Made by a program: the position numbers and the translations under genes
Origin: JAENVU01 sp963765075
GTDB taxonomy: Bacteria > Actinomycetota > Acidimicrobiia > IMCC26256 > JAENVU01
DNA: 64,000 nucleotides
Assembly (NCBI GenBank): GCA_963765075.1
Contig: CAVXVA010000008.1
Coordinates: 930,001-994,000, forward strand
Direction of reading: 5' to 3'
Shown here: piece by piece, positions 37,946 through 47,277 of the stretch
Numbering within the stretch: position 1 is the stretch's first letter
Layout: every line of letters begins with the position of its first letter
Notes under the pieces: generated by a model
Told to the model about the DNA's origin: nothing
The model's database searches: none
The model's input: only the letters and a program-made list of their open reading frames with translations

Positions 37946-39457
37946 ATGGCTCACGATCCGATCACCGCGACCACGGTCCAGGACGCCGACCACCTGGAAC
38001 CGCACTTCCATTTCCCCGACGCCGAGGCCGCGGTCGACGCCAAGCTGGCCGCCCGGACCACGCGTCCCAACGTGCTCATGGTGGTCTTCGACGACGTCGG
38101 CTGGGGCGACTTCGGCTGTTACGGCGGTGGAGTTGCCGTCGGTGCGCCCACCCCGAACATCGACCGTCTCGCGCGCGAAGGCAAGCTCCTGACGAGTTGC
38201 TACTCGGAGCCGAGTTGCACGCCGAGCCGGGCATCGTTGATGACCGGTCGGTTGCCGATGCGCCACGGACTCATGCGACCGCCGATGTACGGGGAGAAGG
38301 GTGGGCTCCAGGGCGAGGTCACGATTGCGCAGTTGCTCAACGACGCCGGGTACGCGACCCAAGCCGTCGGCAAGTGGCACATGGGTGAGAACCGCGAGTC
38401 TCAGCCCCAGCACGTCGGCTTCGACGACTTCTACGGGTTCCTCTCGGTGTCCGACATGTACACCGAGTGGCGGGACCCGTACTTCTTTCCCGAGGTGGTC
38501 TACAGCGAAGAGCGCACGAAGTGGCTGGAGAACGCGCCCTTCAACAAATGCTTCGTCCATGCCGAGAAGGGGGGCGAGATCGAGGAGGTCGAGGAGGTCA
38601 CGATCCCGGTGCTCTCGCTGCTCGACGACAAGTGGTGCAAGTACTCCCAGCAGTTCATCGAGCGGATGGCCGGTGAGGACCAGCCGTGGTTCCTCTACCA
38701 CTGCACCCGGGGCACCCACTTCGACAACTACCCGCACCCGGACTTCCTCGGCTCGAGCCCGTCGAAGCATCCCTACAAGGACACGATCGTCGAACTCGAC
38801 GACATCGTCGGTCGGCTCGTGCAGACGCTCGAAGACTCCGGCCAGCTCGACGACACGATGATCTTCATCACCTCGGACAACGGTCCCGAGATGGAGACGT
38901 GGCCCGACAGTGCGTACTCGCCGTTCCGCTCGGCGAAGGGCAGTACCTGGGAAGGCGGCCAGCGCGTGCCGGGCGTCCTCTACTGGCGGGGGATGATCGA
39001 GCCGGGCCAAGCGACCGACGGCATCTTCTCGCTGATGGATTTCTTCCCGACGTTGCTGCACCTCGCCGGGGCGCAGGAATCGATGCCCGCCGATCGGTAC
39101 ATCGACGCGGTCGATCAGACGTCGTTCCTGCTCGGTGACGACACGCCGTCGAATCGCAAGTACCTGTACTACTGGCTCGGGACCACGTTCTCGGCGGTGC
39201 GCTGCGGTGAGTACAAGATGATGGTGGCGTCGACCAGTGACGATGACCGCGACATCCAGAACTCGGGTGGATTCTCCGGTGTGACCCAGAAATACACGTA
39301 CTCGCGTCTCTACAACCTGTACCTGGATCCGAAGGAACAACACTCCTACATGATCCGCAAGCTGCCCTACCTCGACGCGTTCTCCTCCGGTCTCGGCCAG
39401 CATTTCCGGAGCTTCGGGAAGTACCCGGCCAAGTCGGTCGTCGGGGGTGTCGGATGA
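37946..39457 (+). CDS. Arylsulfatase-family protein
   Basis: A 503-aa intact type I sulfatase. Metal site NVLMVVFDDVGWGDFGCYGG (residues 42-61), formylglycine signature C91-T-P-S-R95 (EPSCTPSRASLMTGR), QAVGKWHMGEN, DDFYGFLSVSDMYTEWRDPY, LYHCTRGTHFDNYPHPDFLG, IFITSDNGPEMETWPDS and EGGQRVPGVLYWRG. The acidic stretch GEIEEVEEVTIP (about 212-223) is unusual. No signal peptide. ATG 37946 begins the conserved part; ATG 37919 is an alternative. Substrate unknown; no formylglycine-generating enzyme is in the window. Its stop overlaps the DUF3054 gene start by ATGA. It is not a close paralogue of the 5201-7501 sulfatase. Confidence 0.9.
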   Translation: MAHDPITATTVQDADHLEPHFHFPDAEAAVDAKLAARTTRPNVLMVVFDDVGWGDFGCYGGGVAVGAPTPNIDRLAREGKLLTSCYSEPSCTPSRASLMTGRLPMRHGLMRPPMYGEKGGLQGEVTIAQLLNDAGYATQAVGKWHMGENRESQPQHVGFDDFYGFLSVSDMYTEWRDPYFFPEVVYSEERTKWLENAPFNKCFVHAEKGGEIEEVEEVTIPVLSLLDDKWCKYSQQFIERMAGEDQPWFLYHCTRGTHFDNYPHPDFLGSSPSKHPYKDTIVELDDIVGRLVQTLEDSGQLDDTMIFITSDNGPEMETWPDSAYSPFRSAKGSTWEGGQRVPGVLYWRGMIEPGQATDGIFSLMDFFPTLLHLAGAQESMPADRYIDAVDQTSFLLGDDTPSNRKYLYYWLGTTFSAVRCGEYKMMVASTSDDDRDIQNSGGFSGVTQKYTYSRLYNLYLDPKEQHSYMIRKLPYLDAFSSGLGQHFRSFGKYPAKSVVGGVG

Positions 39458-39861
39458 CCGACGCAATGGAACCGACTGAGGTCCGCTTCGACCGGCGCGC
39501 CATCGGCCCGCTGCTCGCCGACTGGCTGTGCGTTGCGGTCTTCGTCGCGCTGGGCAAGGAGAACCACGGCACCGCCGGGGCGGTGGCCTGGTACCTCACG
39601 GTCTGGTGGCCGCTGGCCGTCGGCTTCGTGGTCGGCGGGCTGATCACACGGGTGTATACGTCGTCCGAGGACTGGCCGGCTCGCGTGCTCGGCACTGTGC
39701 TGATCGCCGTCCTCGTCGGCGGGCCACTCCGGGCGTTGACCGGTCGGCCGGTGTTTTCCACATTCTCGTTCGTCGCGATCGTGGTGTTGTCGATCTTCAC
39801 CATCGGATGGCGGAGCGGAATGCTCTTGGTGCGACGCTGGAAGGCCATCGACGCCGGATGA
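39454..39861 (+). CDS. DUF3054 family membrane protein
   Basis: A 135-aa protein with four predicted transmembrane helices: LLADWLCVAVFVALGK, YLTVWWPLAVGFVVGGLI, VLGTVLIAVLVGGPLRAL and FSFVAIVVLSIFTIGW. The pattern LxADxxxVxxFVxxG...HxxxG...TxWPF/LxxG is the DUF3054 family of actinobacteria, function unknown. Start overlaps the sulfatase stop and its stop overlaps the aminotransferase start (both ATGA), so the three genes form one translationally coupled unit. Confidence 0.85.
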   Translation: MTDAMEPTEVRFDRRAIGPLLADWLCVAVFVALGKENHGTAGAVAWYLTVWWPLAVGFVVGGLITRVYTSSEDWPARVLGTVLIAVLVGGPLRALTGRPVFSTFSFVAIVVLSIFTIGWRSGMLLVRRWKAIDAG

Positions 39862-41021
39862 ACCGACCGGTATTGACGAGCCGACTCCAAGGCTTCGGGA
39901 CGACGATCTTCGCCGAGATGTCGGCGCTCGCGATCGAGACCGGCTCGATCAACCTGGGCCAGGGATTCCCCGACACCGACGGACCCGAGGTGGTGGCCGA
40001 GGCTGCCATCGCCGCCATCCGCGCCGGGCACAACCAGTATCCGCCGGGTCTCGGCATTCCCCAGCTCCGGGCCGCCATCGCCCGCCACCAGCAGCACTGG
40101 TACGGGCTCGAGTTCGATCCCGAGACCGAAGTCCTCGTGACCGCCGGCGCGACCGAGGCCATCGCCGCCGCGCTGATCGCGTTGTGTGAGCCGGGCGACG
40201 AGGTGGTGATGTTCGAGCCGTACTACGACTCGTACGCCGCGTGCACCGCGATCGCGGGAGCCGAACGCCGAGTCGTGACCCTCCGACCGCCCGACTACTC
40301 CTTCGCCGTCGACGAGTTGGCGCGAGCGATCACGACCCGCACGCGAGTTCTCCTCCTCAACTCGCCGCACAACCCCACCGGCAAGGTCTTCGATCGGGTC
40401 GAACTCGAAGCGATTGCTCGACTCTGTCTCGAGCACGACCTGGTCGTGATCACCGACGAGGTCTACGAACACCTGACCTACGACGGGGCTGAGCACATTC
40501 CGCTGGCGACCCTGCCGGGTATGCGCGACCGCACGGTGACGATCTCGTCGGCGGGGAAGACGTTTTCGTTCACCGGGTGGAAGATCGGCTGGGTGTGCGC
40601 CGCGCCCGAACTCCTGAGTGCAGTTCGTACCGCCAAGCAGTTCCTCACCTACGTGAACGGCGCGCCGTTCCAACACGCGATCGTCACCGCGCTCGAACTC
40701 CCCGACGATTACTACACCGAGTTCGCGGCCGACCTGGCCGGTCGTCGGGATCTCCTGATGGCCGGGCTCACCGACGCGGGCTTCGAAGTGTTTGCCCCTC
40801 GGGGGACCTACTTCGTCACTGCCGACATCCGGCCCCTCGGAGCAACGGACGGTCTGGCGTTCTGTCGAGCGCTCCCGAAGCGCTGTGGTGTCGTCGCGGT
40901 CCCCAACGTGGTCTTCTACGACGACATGGTGGCCGGGGCACCGCTGGTGCGCTTCACCTTCTGCAAGCAGCGGTCCGTCCTCGAAGATGCCGTCGCCCGC
41001 CTCACGAACTTGCGTCAATAA
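39858..41021 (+). CDS. PLP-dependent class I/II aminotransferase
   Basis: A 387-aa fold-type I aminotransferase. INLGQGFPDTDGP and QYPPGLGIPQLRAAIA at the N-terminus, TAGATEAIAAAL, the NSPHNPTGKVF cofactor loop, DEVYEHLTYD with the pyridinium Asp, and SSAGKTFSFTGWKIGW with PLP lysine K234; RFTFCKQ supplies the substrate carboxylate Arg. Closest in pattern to KAT/methionine/DapC-type aminotransferases; the amino donor is not readable. ATG 39858 overlaps the DUF3054 stop. Its last four codons and stop (NLRQ-TAA) are made by the left arm of a 52-bp palindromic repeat (41005-41056). Confidence 0.9.
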   Translation: MNRPVLTSRLQGFGTTIFAEMSALAIETGSINLGQGFPDTDGPEVVAEAAIAAIRAGHNQYPPGLGIPQLRAAIARHQQHWYGLEFDPETEVLVTAGATEAIAAALIALCEPGDEVVMFEPYYDSYAACTAIAGAERRVVTLRPPDYSFAVDELARAITTRTRVLLLNSPHNPTGKVFDRVELEAIARLCLEHDLVVITDEVYEHLTYDGAEHIPLATLPGMRDRTVTISSAGKTFSFTGWKIGWVCAAPELLSAVRTAKQFLTYVNGAPFQHAIVTALELPDDYYTEFAADLAGRRDLLMAGLTDAGFEVFAPRGTYFVTADIRPLGATDGLAFCRALPKRCGVVAVPNVVFYDDMVAGAPLVRFTFCKQRSVLEDAVARLTNLRQ

Positions 41022-41056
41022 CCCCCGAGTTCGCGGGGGTTATTGACGCAAGTTCG
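41005..41056. repeat. 52-bp palindromic repeat, family A copy 2
   Basis: Left arm 41005-41026 and perfect complement 41035-41056 (22 nt each, 8-nt loop). The arms match 3953-4004; the loops differ. The TAA stop of the aminotransferase (41019-41021) is inside the left arm. The right arm ends 11 nt before the stop of the convergent gene at 41067. Confidence 0.9.
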
Positions 41057-41066
41057 GGGAGGACGG

Positions 41067-41408
41067 CTACTTCTCGACGATGCGGTCGGTCTGGGCCTTC
41101 TGCTCGTAGATCAGGCGAGCGAGCCAGAACCGCAGGAACCCGGCGAGTGACCCGCGCAGGAAGAGGGCCGAACCCACCACGCCCACGACGACACCGATGA
41201 GGGCGATGATGATCGAGTCGCGCTGGGCCAGTGAGTTCGTCGTGCTGTGTGACTGGAGGTACCCCGCGATGGCGAAGATGACGCCGATCACCATCAGGGT
41301 GGCGCCGCCCCGCGAATAGAGGCGGTCGCGTCCGGCCGCGGGATCGCGCACCTGCATCGCCGCGATGTCGTGCTTGAACTGGTTGACCCGCTCGGGCTGC
41401 TCGATCAT
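41067..41408 (-). CDS. Small membrane protein (113 aa), unknown
   Basis: Two predicted transmembrane helices: GATLMVIGVIFAIAGYLQS (about residues 35-53) and IIIALIGVVVGVVGSALFLRG (about 66-86), with a cytosolic-looking N-terminus (NQFKHDIAAMQVRDPAAGRDRL) and a basic C-terminus (RFWLARLIYEQKAQTDRIVEK). It lies downstream of the liv genes on the same strand with a 49-nt gap and could be their last cistron. I do not recognise the family. Confidence 0.7.
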   Translation of the reverse strand: MIEQPERVNQFKHDIAAMQVRDPAAGRDRLYSRGGATLMVIGVIFAIAGYLQSHSTTNSLAQRDSIIIALIGVVVGVVGSALFLRGSLAGFLRFWLARLIYEQKAQTDRIVEK

Positions 41409-41457
41409 CTCGTCCTCACTCGTGTGATTGGCGTCAATGTTCTAGTCGCGTGGCCGG

Positions 41458-42152
<695 letters not shown>

Positions 42153-42153
<1 letters not shown>

Positions 42154-42875
42154 CAGCTGGTCCCGAGGTAGGCCGAGAGCACTGCTTGGTCGGCTTGGAT
42201 CTCGGCGGGGGTGCCACTCGCGATAATCCGGCCGAAGTCGAGCACGTGGACCCGCGTGCACACCTCCATCACCAGGTGGACATCGTGTTCGACCAGGACG
42301 ACCGCGATCCCTTCGGCCGCCAGTGTCTTGAGCAGCGCTGCGAACACCACGGTTTCCGACTCGTCCTGGCCCGAGGCCGGCTCGTCGAGGAGCAGCACCT
42401 TCGGCTGGGTCGCGAGACACCGGCCGAGTTCGACGAGGCGGCACTGGCCGGTCGGGAGCGAATCGACCCGTTCGTCGGCCAGCCCGCTCAGGCCGACCCG
42501 TTCGATGATCGCCTCCACGACTTCGGCCGGCTTGCTCTTGTCGCGGGACCAGCCCTTGCGGACGTCGGCCGCGACGCGAATGTTCTCTCGCACGCTCAGG
42601 AGGCTGAACAACTCGAGTCGTTGGAACGTGCGGGCCAGACCGCGCCGGGCCCGAGCAGTTGGGGAGAGGCGGCTGAGGTCACGGTCGTCGAGGCGGACCC
42701 GGCCCTGCGTGGGGGGCTGCAGTCCGGTGATCACGTTGAACAGGGTCGTCTTGCCGGCGCCGTTCGGGCCGATGAGTCCGGTGACCACTCCGGGGTCGGC
42801 CGACAGCGACACGCCGTCGAGGGCCACGTTCCCACCGAAGCGAACGCCGACGTCCTGGACCTCAAGCAGTGCCAT
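42153..42875 (-). CDS. livG: Branched-chain amino-acid-type ABC transporter ATPase
   Basis: A 240-aa LivG-type ATPase. ATG 42875 (MALLEVQDVGVRFGG) is chosen over an upstream in-frame start because the N-terminus then matches the family and overlaps the permease stop by 14 nt. Walker A GPNGAGKTT (36-44), GLARTFQRLELFSLLSVREN, Walker B VLLLDEPASGQDESE, and VLVEHDVHLVMEVC. The ABC signature is degenerate, LPTGQCRLVELGR instead of LSYGQQR, which may weaken or asymmetrise ATP hydrolysis at one site of the LivF/LivG pair (inference). Confidence 0.9.
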
Positions 42876-45033
42876 GGGACTCCAACTCCTCCGTCGAGAA
42901 CATGCCATCGAGCATGGCGATGTCCTTGTCGGTCCACGGACGATCGATGCCGACCCATTCGAGCGGCGTGCGATCGGGCGCGTGCTCGACCACCGCCAAC
43001 GCTCGCTGCTTGGTCGCGGCCGACACGGTCGCGACCGCCGATGCCACGAGCGGGATCACCACGAGGCCACCGACGAAGGTCCAGTTGGTGATGGCGTCGG
43101 CGAGTCGGAGTCCGAGCAACGCGGCCAAGCACAAGGACATGACCAGGAGCGACGACGGCGAACCTGCGAGCGGCGCGAAACCCTCGCGCATCTGACTGAC
43201 CGCACCGTTCGGGTCGCGACCGAGCCCGATACCGGTCGCACCCGGGAGCAGGGCGAACTTGTTGGCGACCGACGGCCACAGCGTGGAGATCAACGGCAGG
43301 ACGACGAACAGCGAGATCCCGGCGAACAACGCGCCGCCGATGGCTCCGATCCCGCCGACCACGGTCAGGGCGAAGACCTGCAAGCTGCTGACGAGGTCGA
43401 AGTTGCCGGCCTTCACCTGGGTGAGTTGCATGCCGTACAGCGCGCCGCCGAGTCCGGCGATGCCCGCCGAGATCGAGAAGACCAACAGCTTGGTGCCCAG
43501 CAAGTTCATGCCGAGCGTGGCGCAGGCCGCTTCGCTGTCCTTCATCGCGATGAGGCGCCGGCCGAGCCGGCCTCGCCGGATGGCGACGACGACGAGTGAG
43601 ACGAGGGCGAACGCGATCGAACTCACCACGAGTTGGCGGCCGGGGGTATCGACGTCGAGGCCGAAGAGTCGGAGTGGGTCGACCTCGATCGAACCTTGAT
43701 TGAACAGGTCCATGTCGAACCAGCCGAACACCGAGAATCTCGGGATGGTGAAGATCCACCGGTCGAGGATCGTGGCGAACGCCGCGGTAGCCAATGCGAG
43801 GTAGATCCCCGACAGCCGGAGGGCCGGCAGCGCGATGAGTGCGCCGACCGCACCGGCGATGAGTACCGCCCACATCAAGGCGACGGGATCGCCGCCGTGA
43901 CCGAGGTGGGCCACGACGAGTGCGCCGATGCCGGCGAAACTCAGCTGGCACAACGAGATCTGACCGGCGAACCCGACCAGCGGCACGAGGGAGAGCGCGA
44001 CGATCCCGATCGGGAAGAGGCGGCCGTAGATGATCTGGTCCGGGGTCGACAGGGTCGCCATCATGACGAACCCGCCGAGGACGACCACCCCGGCGAAGAT
44101 CAGCGCGCCGCGGATCGAGGGCATGGGGAAGTACTCGCGGCTTCTGGTCATGCGGCCGCGCAACCTCGGGTTGGGCATCACCAGGAGCACGATGAAGAGC
44201 AACAGCGCTGGGCTCGCGATGCGCAGCCCGGGCAGGTACTGGTTCGTGGGCAGGTATCCGGTCAGGTACGCCTCGGTGAGCCCGAGGACGATCGCGCCCA
44301 CGAAGGTGAGCGGGAGGCTCCGCAGCCGGCCGAAGATGGCGGCGGCGTACGCGCTCACGATGAGCAGACTGAGCGACGGCGCATCGAGCGTGACGTTCGG
44401 TGCGATCAGGATCCCCCCGAGGGCCGCGAGCGCAGTACCGAACGCCCACGCCATCATCGAGACGCGGTTGGGCCGCGCGCCGTTGAGTGCCGAGAGCGCG
44501 GGATCGTCGACGGCCGCCTTCATCGCGATGCCGATGCGGAATCGGGTGAGGACGATGCGCAGGCCGATCGCAGCCACGATCGCCACGATGATCGTGATGG
44601 CCTGATGCCAGGTGATCGTGGTCGGGCCGATTTGGATCGGTGCCGAGGTTTGGAAGAAGCGCGACATCGGTCGCCCGATGCCCGGTGCCCAGATCAGCTG
44701 CGCGAGCCCGATCATGAAGAGCAGCAACGAGATCGACACCACGAGTTTGACGGTTTCGGTCGTCCCTCGTAACCCGCGCATGACCACGACTTCGAGGATG
44801 ACGCCGAACAGTGGCGCCATCACTCCGAGGATCAGGAGGAGGCAGATGGGTACCGGCCAGCCCCAGTCGAACCTCAGTTGCCAGTAGGTGAACGCGGCGA
44901 GCATGCCCGCGGCGCCGTGGGCGAAGTTGAAGATTCCCGTCGTGGTGTAGGTGAGGACGAGGCCGCTGGCGATGACGGCATAGATCGCCGCCAGGCTGAG
45001 GCCGACAATCGTGAAGGTGAGGAACTTGTCCAC
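42862..45033 (-). CDS. Fused LivH-LivM permease
   Basis: A 723-aa membrane protein combining both Liv permease halves. Residues 1-290 are LivH-like (LAAIYAVIASGLVLTYTTTGIFNFAHGAAGML is the diagnostic N-terminus; AVDDPALSALNGARPNRV coupling helix). Residues about 310-640 are LivM-like (GRLFPIGIVALSLVPLVGFAGQISLCQLSFAGIGA, RLSGIYLALATAAFA, AMKDSEAACATLGMN coupling helix, LTVVGGIGAIGGALFAG). A roughly 60-aa hydrophilic tail ends WTDKDIAMLDGMFSTEELESHG. Two permeases are separate genes in most Liv systems; fusion forces a 1:1 heterodimer. No frame break. Stop overlaps livG by 14 nt. Confidence 0.9.
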   Translation of the reverse strand: MDKFLTFTIVGLSLAAIYAVIASGLVLTYTTTGIFNFAHGAAGMLAAFTYWQLRFDWGWPVPICLLLILGVMAPLFGVILEVVVMRGLRGTTETVKLVVSISLLLFMIGLAQLIWAPGIGRPMSRFFQTSAPIQIGPTTITWHQAITIIVAIVAAIGLRIVLTRFRIGIAMKAAVDDPALSALNGARPNRVSMMAWAFGTALAALGGILIAPNVTLDAPSLSLLIVSAYAAAIFGRLRSLPLTFVGAIVLGLTEAYLTGYLPTNQYLPGLRIASPALLLFIVLLVMPNPRLRGRMTRSREYFPMPSIRGALIFAGVVVLGGFVMMATLSTPDQIIYGRLFPIGIVALSLVPLVGFAGQISLCQLSFAGIGALVVAHLGHGGDPVALMWAVLIAGAVGALIALPALRLSGIYLALATAAFATILDRWIFTIPRFSVFGWFDMDLFNQGSIEVDPLRLFGLDVDTPGRQLVVSSIAFALVSLVVVAIRRGRLGRRLIAMKDSEAACATLGMNLLGTKLLVFSISAGIAGLGGALYGMQLTQVKAGNFDLVSSLQVFALTVVGGIGAIGGALFAGISLFVVLPLISTLWPSVANKFALLPGATGIGLGRDPNGAVSQMREGFAPLAGSPSSLLVMSLCLAALLGLRLADAITNWTFVGGLVVIPLVASAVATVSAATKQRALAVVEHAPDRTPLEWVGIDRPWTDKDIAMLDGMFSTEELESHGTA

Positions 45034-45097
45034 GGTGCTCCGAGAGAGGAGACGGTTCGGGGGGCCGGATCGTCCGGCCCCCCGGAGGTCCGTCTGA

Positions 45098-46495
45098 CTA
45101 CTTGAGGTCCGCCATGGTCTTGCCGACGTCGGCGAGGGTGACGCCCTTGCCGTAATCGCCGGTCAGCGCGTACACGCCGTCCGGATCGCACCGGAAGATG
45201 CCTTCGGTGGGCTTGATGTCACTCACCACCTCGAAGCCCGACGCCGAGGCCTCCAGCGAGGTGAAGCACGGGGACGCCTCACCGGACGAGAGGTCGACCG
45301 CGGCGTGGAGCCCGCCACCGGTCCACTCCGTCACGCTCGATGCGTTGTCGTACACGCACTTGCGGGTCAGGTCGTTGCCACAATCGTTCGCGGCGGTGGC
45401 GAACAGCAACCACGCGGACCACGCCTGCAAGCCGAGCAGGGCCTTGGCCTTGCCGTCCGGCAGGTACTCGGCGTAGGCGTCGAGGTATTCCTGGGTGGCG
45501 TTGCCGTCCTTGGCCAGCTCGAACGGCGTGAACACGCTGCGCACGAAGACGTTCTTGATCGCCGGACCGCCCGTGTCGGTGAGCTTCTCGTCGTAGTGGT
45601 TGGCGTCGGTGCGGACGAAGTCGAGCGTGTAGTTGATGTCGGTCAGGGCTTGCATCAGCTTCGCCAGGTTCTCGGGCTCGCCGGTCCAGAGCAGCGCCTT
45701 GACGCCCTTGTCCTTGATCGCCTGGGCGGTCGGCGTCCAGTCGGCCTGGCCCGTGGGCGGATAGACGTCGTCGTAGACCTTGGTCCATCCGAGTGACTTC
45801 ACCGCTTCGTCGCCCTGGCGGGCCACGATCTTGGTCGTGTCGATGTCGCCGGTCAGCACGCCGTACGCCTTCGTGGCTTTGGGGAACTTCTTCTCGAGGT
45901 AGAGGTAGTCACCGACTGGAATGGAGTCCACCGCGTTCGGAATCGGTTGTACGAGCAGGTCGGCGCCGCGGGCCTGCGGGCTGACCGAATACCCCGAGAT
46001 CTCGGGCATGACACAGGAGAGTCGCGTCTTCACGCCGTCCTGGTCGAAGACGGCGCCGCCGCCGACCACCATGAAGTCGGAGGCGCAGCTCTCGACCATC
46101 TTGGAGGTGACGTTGGTGAGTGCGGCATCGCGTTCGTCGACGACGATCTTGCGGCCGTTGATCCCGCCTGCCTCGTTGCACCACTTGGCAAACACCTCAG
46201 CCGAATCGAGGAGTTCCTGGTTGAGGCCGGGACGACCGGCGAAGCCGACGTCGGAGAAGGTGGCGAGGCGAATCTCAGTCGGGCTGACGCCCGGTGCCGG
46301 CGATCCGGACGGTTTGCCCGGCTGACACACGACATCGGACGTGCCGAACGCACCCTTGGTCCCGTCGCTGTTGGCCTTCGTGTCGGAGGACGTCTGCGTG
46401 GTATCACTCGTCCCGGTCTCTGTGTCGCTTCGTCCGCATGCCGCGAGCACCAACGCGATCACACATACATAGGCCAACCATCGAAAACGCCTCAC
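45098..46495 (-). CDS. Liv-type substrate-binding lipoprotein
   Basis: A 465-aa periplasmic-binding protein type I (ANF-receptor fold). GTG 46495 is preferred to the upstream ATG at 46534 because AGGGGGATTC lies directly before it and residues 1-20 then make a compact lipoprotein signal (RRFRWLAYVCVIALVLAAC, lipid C20). A Ser/Thr linker leads to PTEIRLATFSDVGFAGRPG, CNEAGGINGRKIVVDERDA, and GGGAVFDQDGVKTRLSCVMPEISGYS. It should deliver ligand to the fused permease encoded 64 nt downstream. A 21-bp palindrome upstream is a likely operator. Ligand not readable. Confidence 0.88.
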   Translation of the reverse strand: MRRFRWLAYVCVIALVLAACGRSDTETGTSDTTQTSSDTKANSDGTKGAFGTSDVVCQPGKPSGSPAPGVSPTEIRLATFSDVGFAGRPGLNQELLDSAEVFAKWCNEAGGINGRKIVVDERDAALTNVTSKMVESCASDFMVVGGGAVFDQDGVKTRLSCVMPEISGYSVSPQARGADLLVQPIPNAVDSIPVGDYLYLEKKFPKATKAYGVLTGDIDTTKIVARQGDEAVKSLGWTKVYDDVYPPTGQADWTPTAQAIKDKGVKALLWTGEPENLAKLMQALTDINYTLDFVRTDANHYDEKLTDTGGPAIKNVFVRSVFTPFELAKDGNATQEYLDAYAEYLPDGKAKALLGLQAWSAWLLFATAANDCGNDLTRKCVYDNASSVTEWTGGGLHAAVDLSSGEASPCFTSLEASASGFEVVSDIKPTEGIFRCDPDGVYALTGDYGKGVTLADVGKTMADLK

Positions 46496-46532
46496 GAATC
46501 CCCCTATCGACCGCACCGCGGTACTGCTGTCC

Positions 46533-46553
46533 AACCTGACGGCCCGTCAGGTT
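46533..46553. promoter_or_regulatory. Perfect 21-bp palindrome upstream of the Liv operon, probable TetR-type operator
   Basis: AACCTGACGG, one central C, and CCGTCAGGTT. It lies 37 nt upstream of the binding-protein GTG start. CTGACGG...CCGTCAG sites of this kind are typical of TetR-family repressors; no such regulator is encoded adjacent. Confidence 0.6.
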
Positions 46554-46620
46554 GCCAGACAATGCCTGTTCCGTGGGGTCAACGCAAGAAATGCCGGGAG
46601 ATTGTCCGCGTCGGTGCCCG

Positions 46621-47277
46621 TCAGCCCGGGAGGCTCGGTCCGGTCCCTTCCCCGGCCCGTTCCCCGTCGTGGTCCGGTTCGTCGGTCGTCGCGGTCAATG
46701 CGTGGTGGGCCGCGAACTCCAGGAGTGTGGTCAGCGCGCCCCGGATGCTCTGCGGATCGCGGGCATCGAAGGTCAGGACGGGGACTCGAGCGTCGACCGC
46801 CGCCGCCTCGCGCACCTCCTCCGGGCGGTGGTGGGACACTCCGTCGAACTCGTTGATGGCGATCGCGAATGGGATGCCGTTTCGTTCGCAGGCATCGATG
46901 GCGGGGAACGACACCGCCAGCCGGCGGGTGTCGACGATGACCAGCGCCGCGACCGCGCCCCGGGCCAAGTCGTCCCACATGAACGAGAAGCGGTCTTGGC
47001 CGGGCGTACCGAACAGATAGACCGAGATGTCGCCATCGAGCGTGACCCGGCCGAAGTCCAACGCCACCGTGGTGCCGACCTTGTCGGGCGCGGCCCGATC
47101 CACGCTGCCGAGCGTGCTCACGTCGGTCAGGAAGCCGTCGGTTCGCAGAGGTTCGATCTCCGAGACTGCTGCCACCGCAGTGGTCTTGCCGACGCCGAAT
47201 CCGCCCGCGATCAGCACCTTGAGGGCGAGGGGCTCCAGCGTGCTCGACGGGCCGGGCGCCACCTGGGTGGCGCTCAT
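46621..47277 (-). CDS. Conservon-type Ras/MglA-like small GTPase (CvnD-like)
   Basis: A 218-aa cytosolic GTPase. Walker A GGFGVGKTT (residues 25-33), a threonine-rich switch I with KVGTTVALDFGRV, switch II YLFGTPGQDRFSFMWD, and INEFDG in place of N-K-x-D (the guanine-specifying motif is N-E-F-D here, as is common in this family). ATG 47277 overlaps the Roadblock stop (ATGA). In actinobacterial conservons the GTPase works with a Roadblock protein and a histidine-kinase-like sensor to relay envelope signals, by analogy with G-protein systems. Confidence 0.9.
   Translation of the reverse strand: MSATQVAPGPSSTLEPLALKVLIAGGFGVGKTTAVAAVSEIEPLRTDGFLTDVSTLGSVDRAAPDKVGTTVALDFGRVTLDGDISVYLFGTPGQDRFSFMWDDLARGAVAALVIVDTRRLAVSFPAIDACERNGIPFAIAINEFDGVSHHRPEEVREAAAVDARVPVLTFDARDPQSIRGALTTLLEFAAHHALTATTDEPDHDGERAGEGTGPSLPG

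Noticed and set aside
41005..41056. Classical rho-independent terminator
   Set aside because: The stem is too long (22 bp), is followed by no T-run and has a same-family copy between divergent promoters at 3953.
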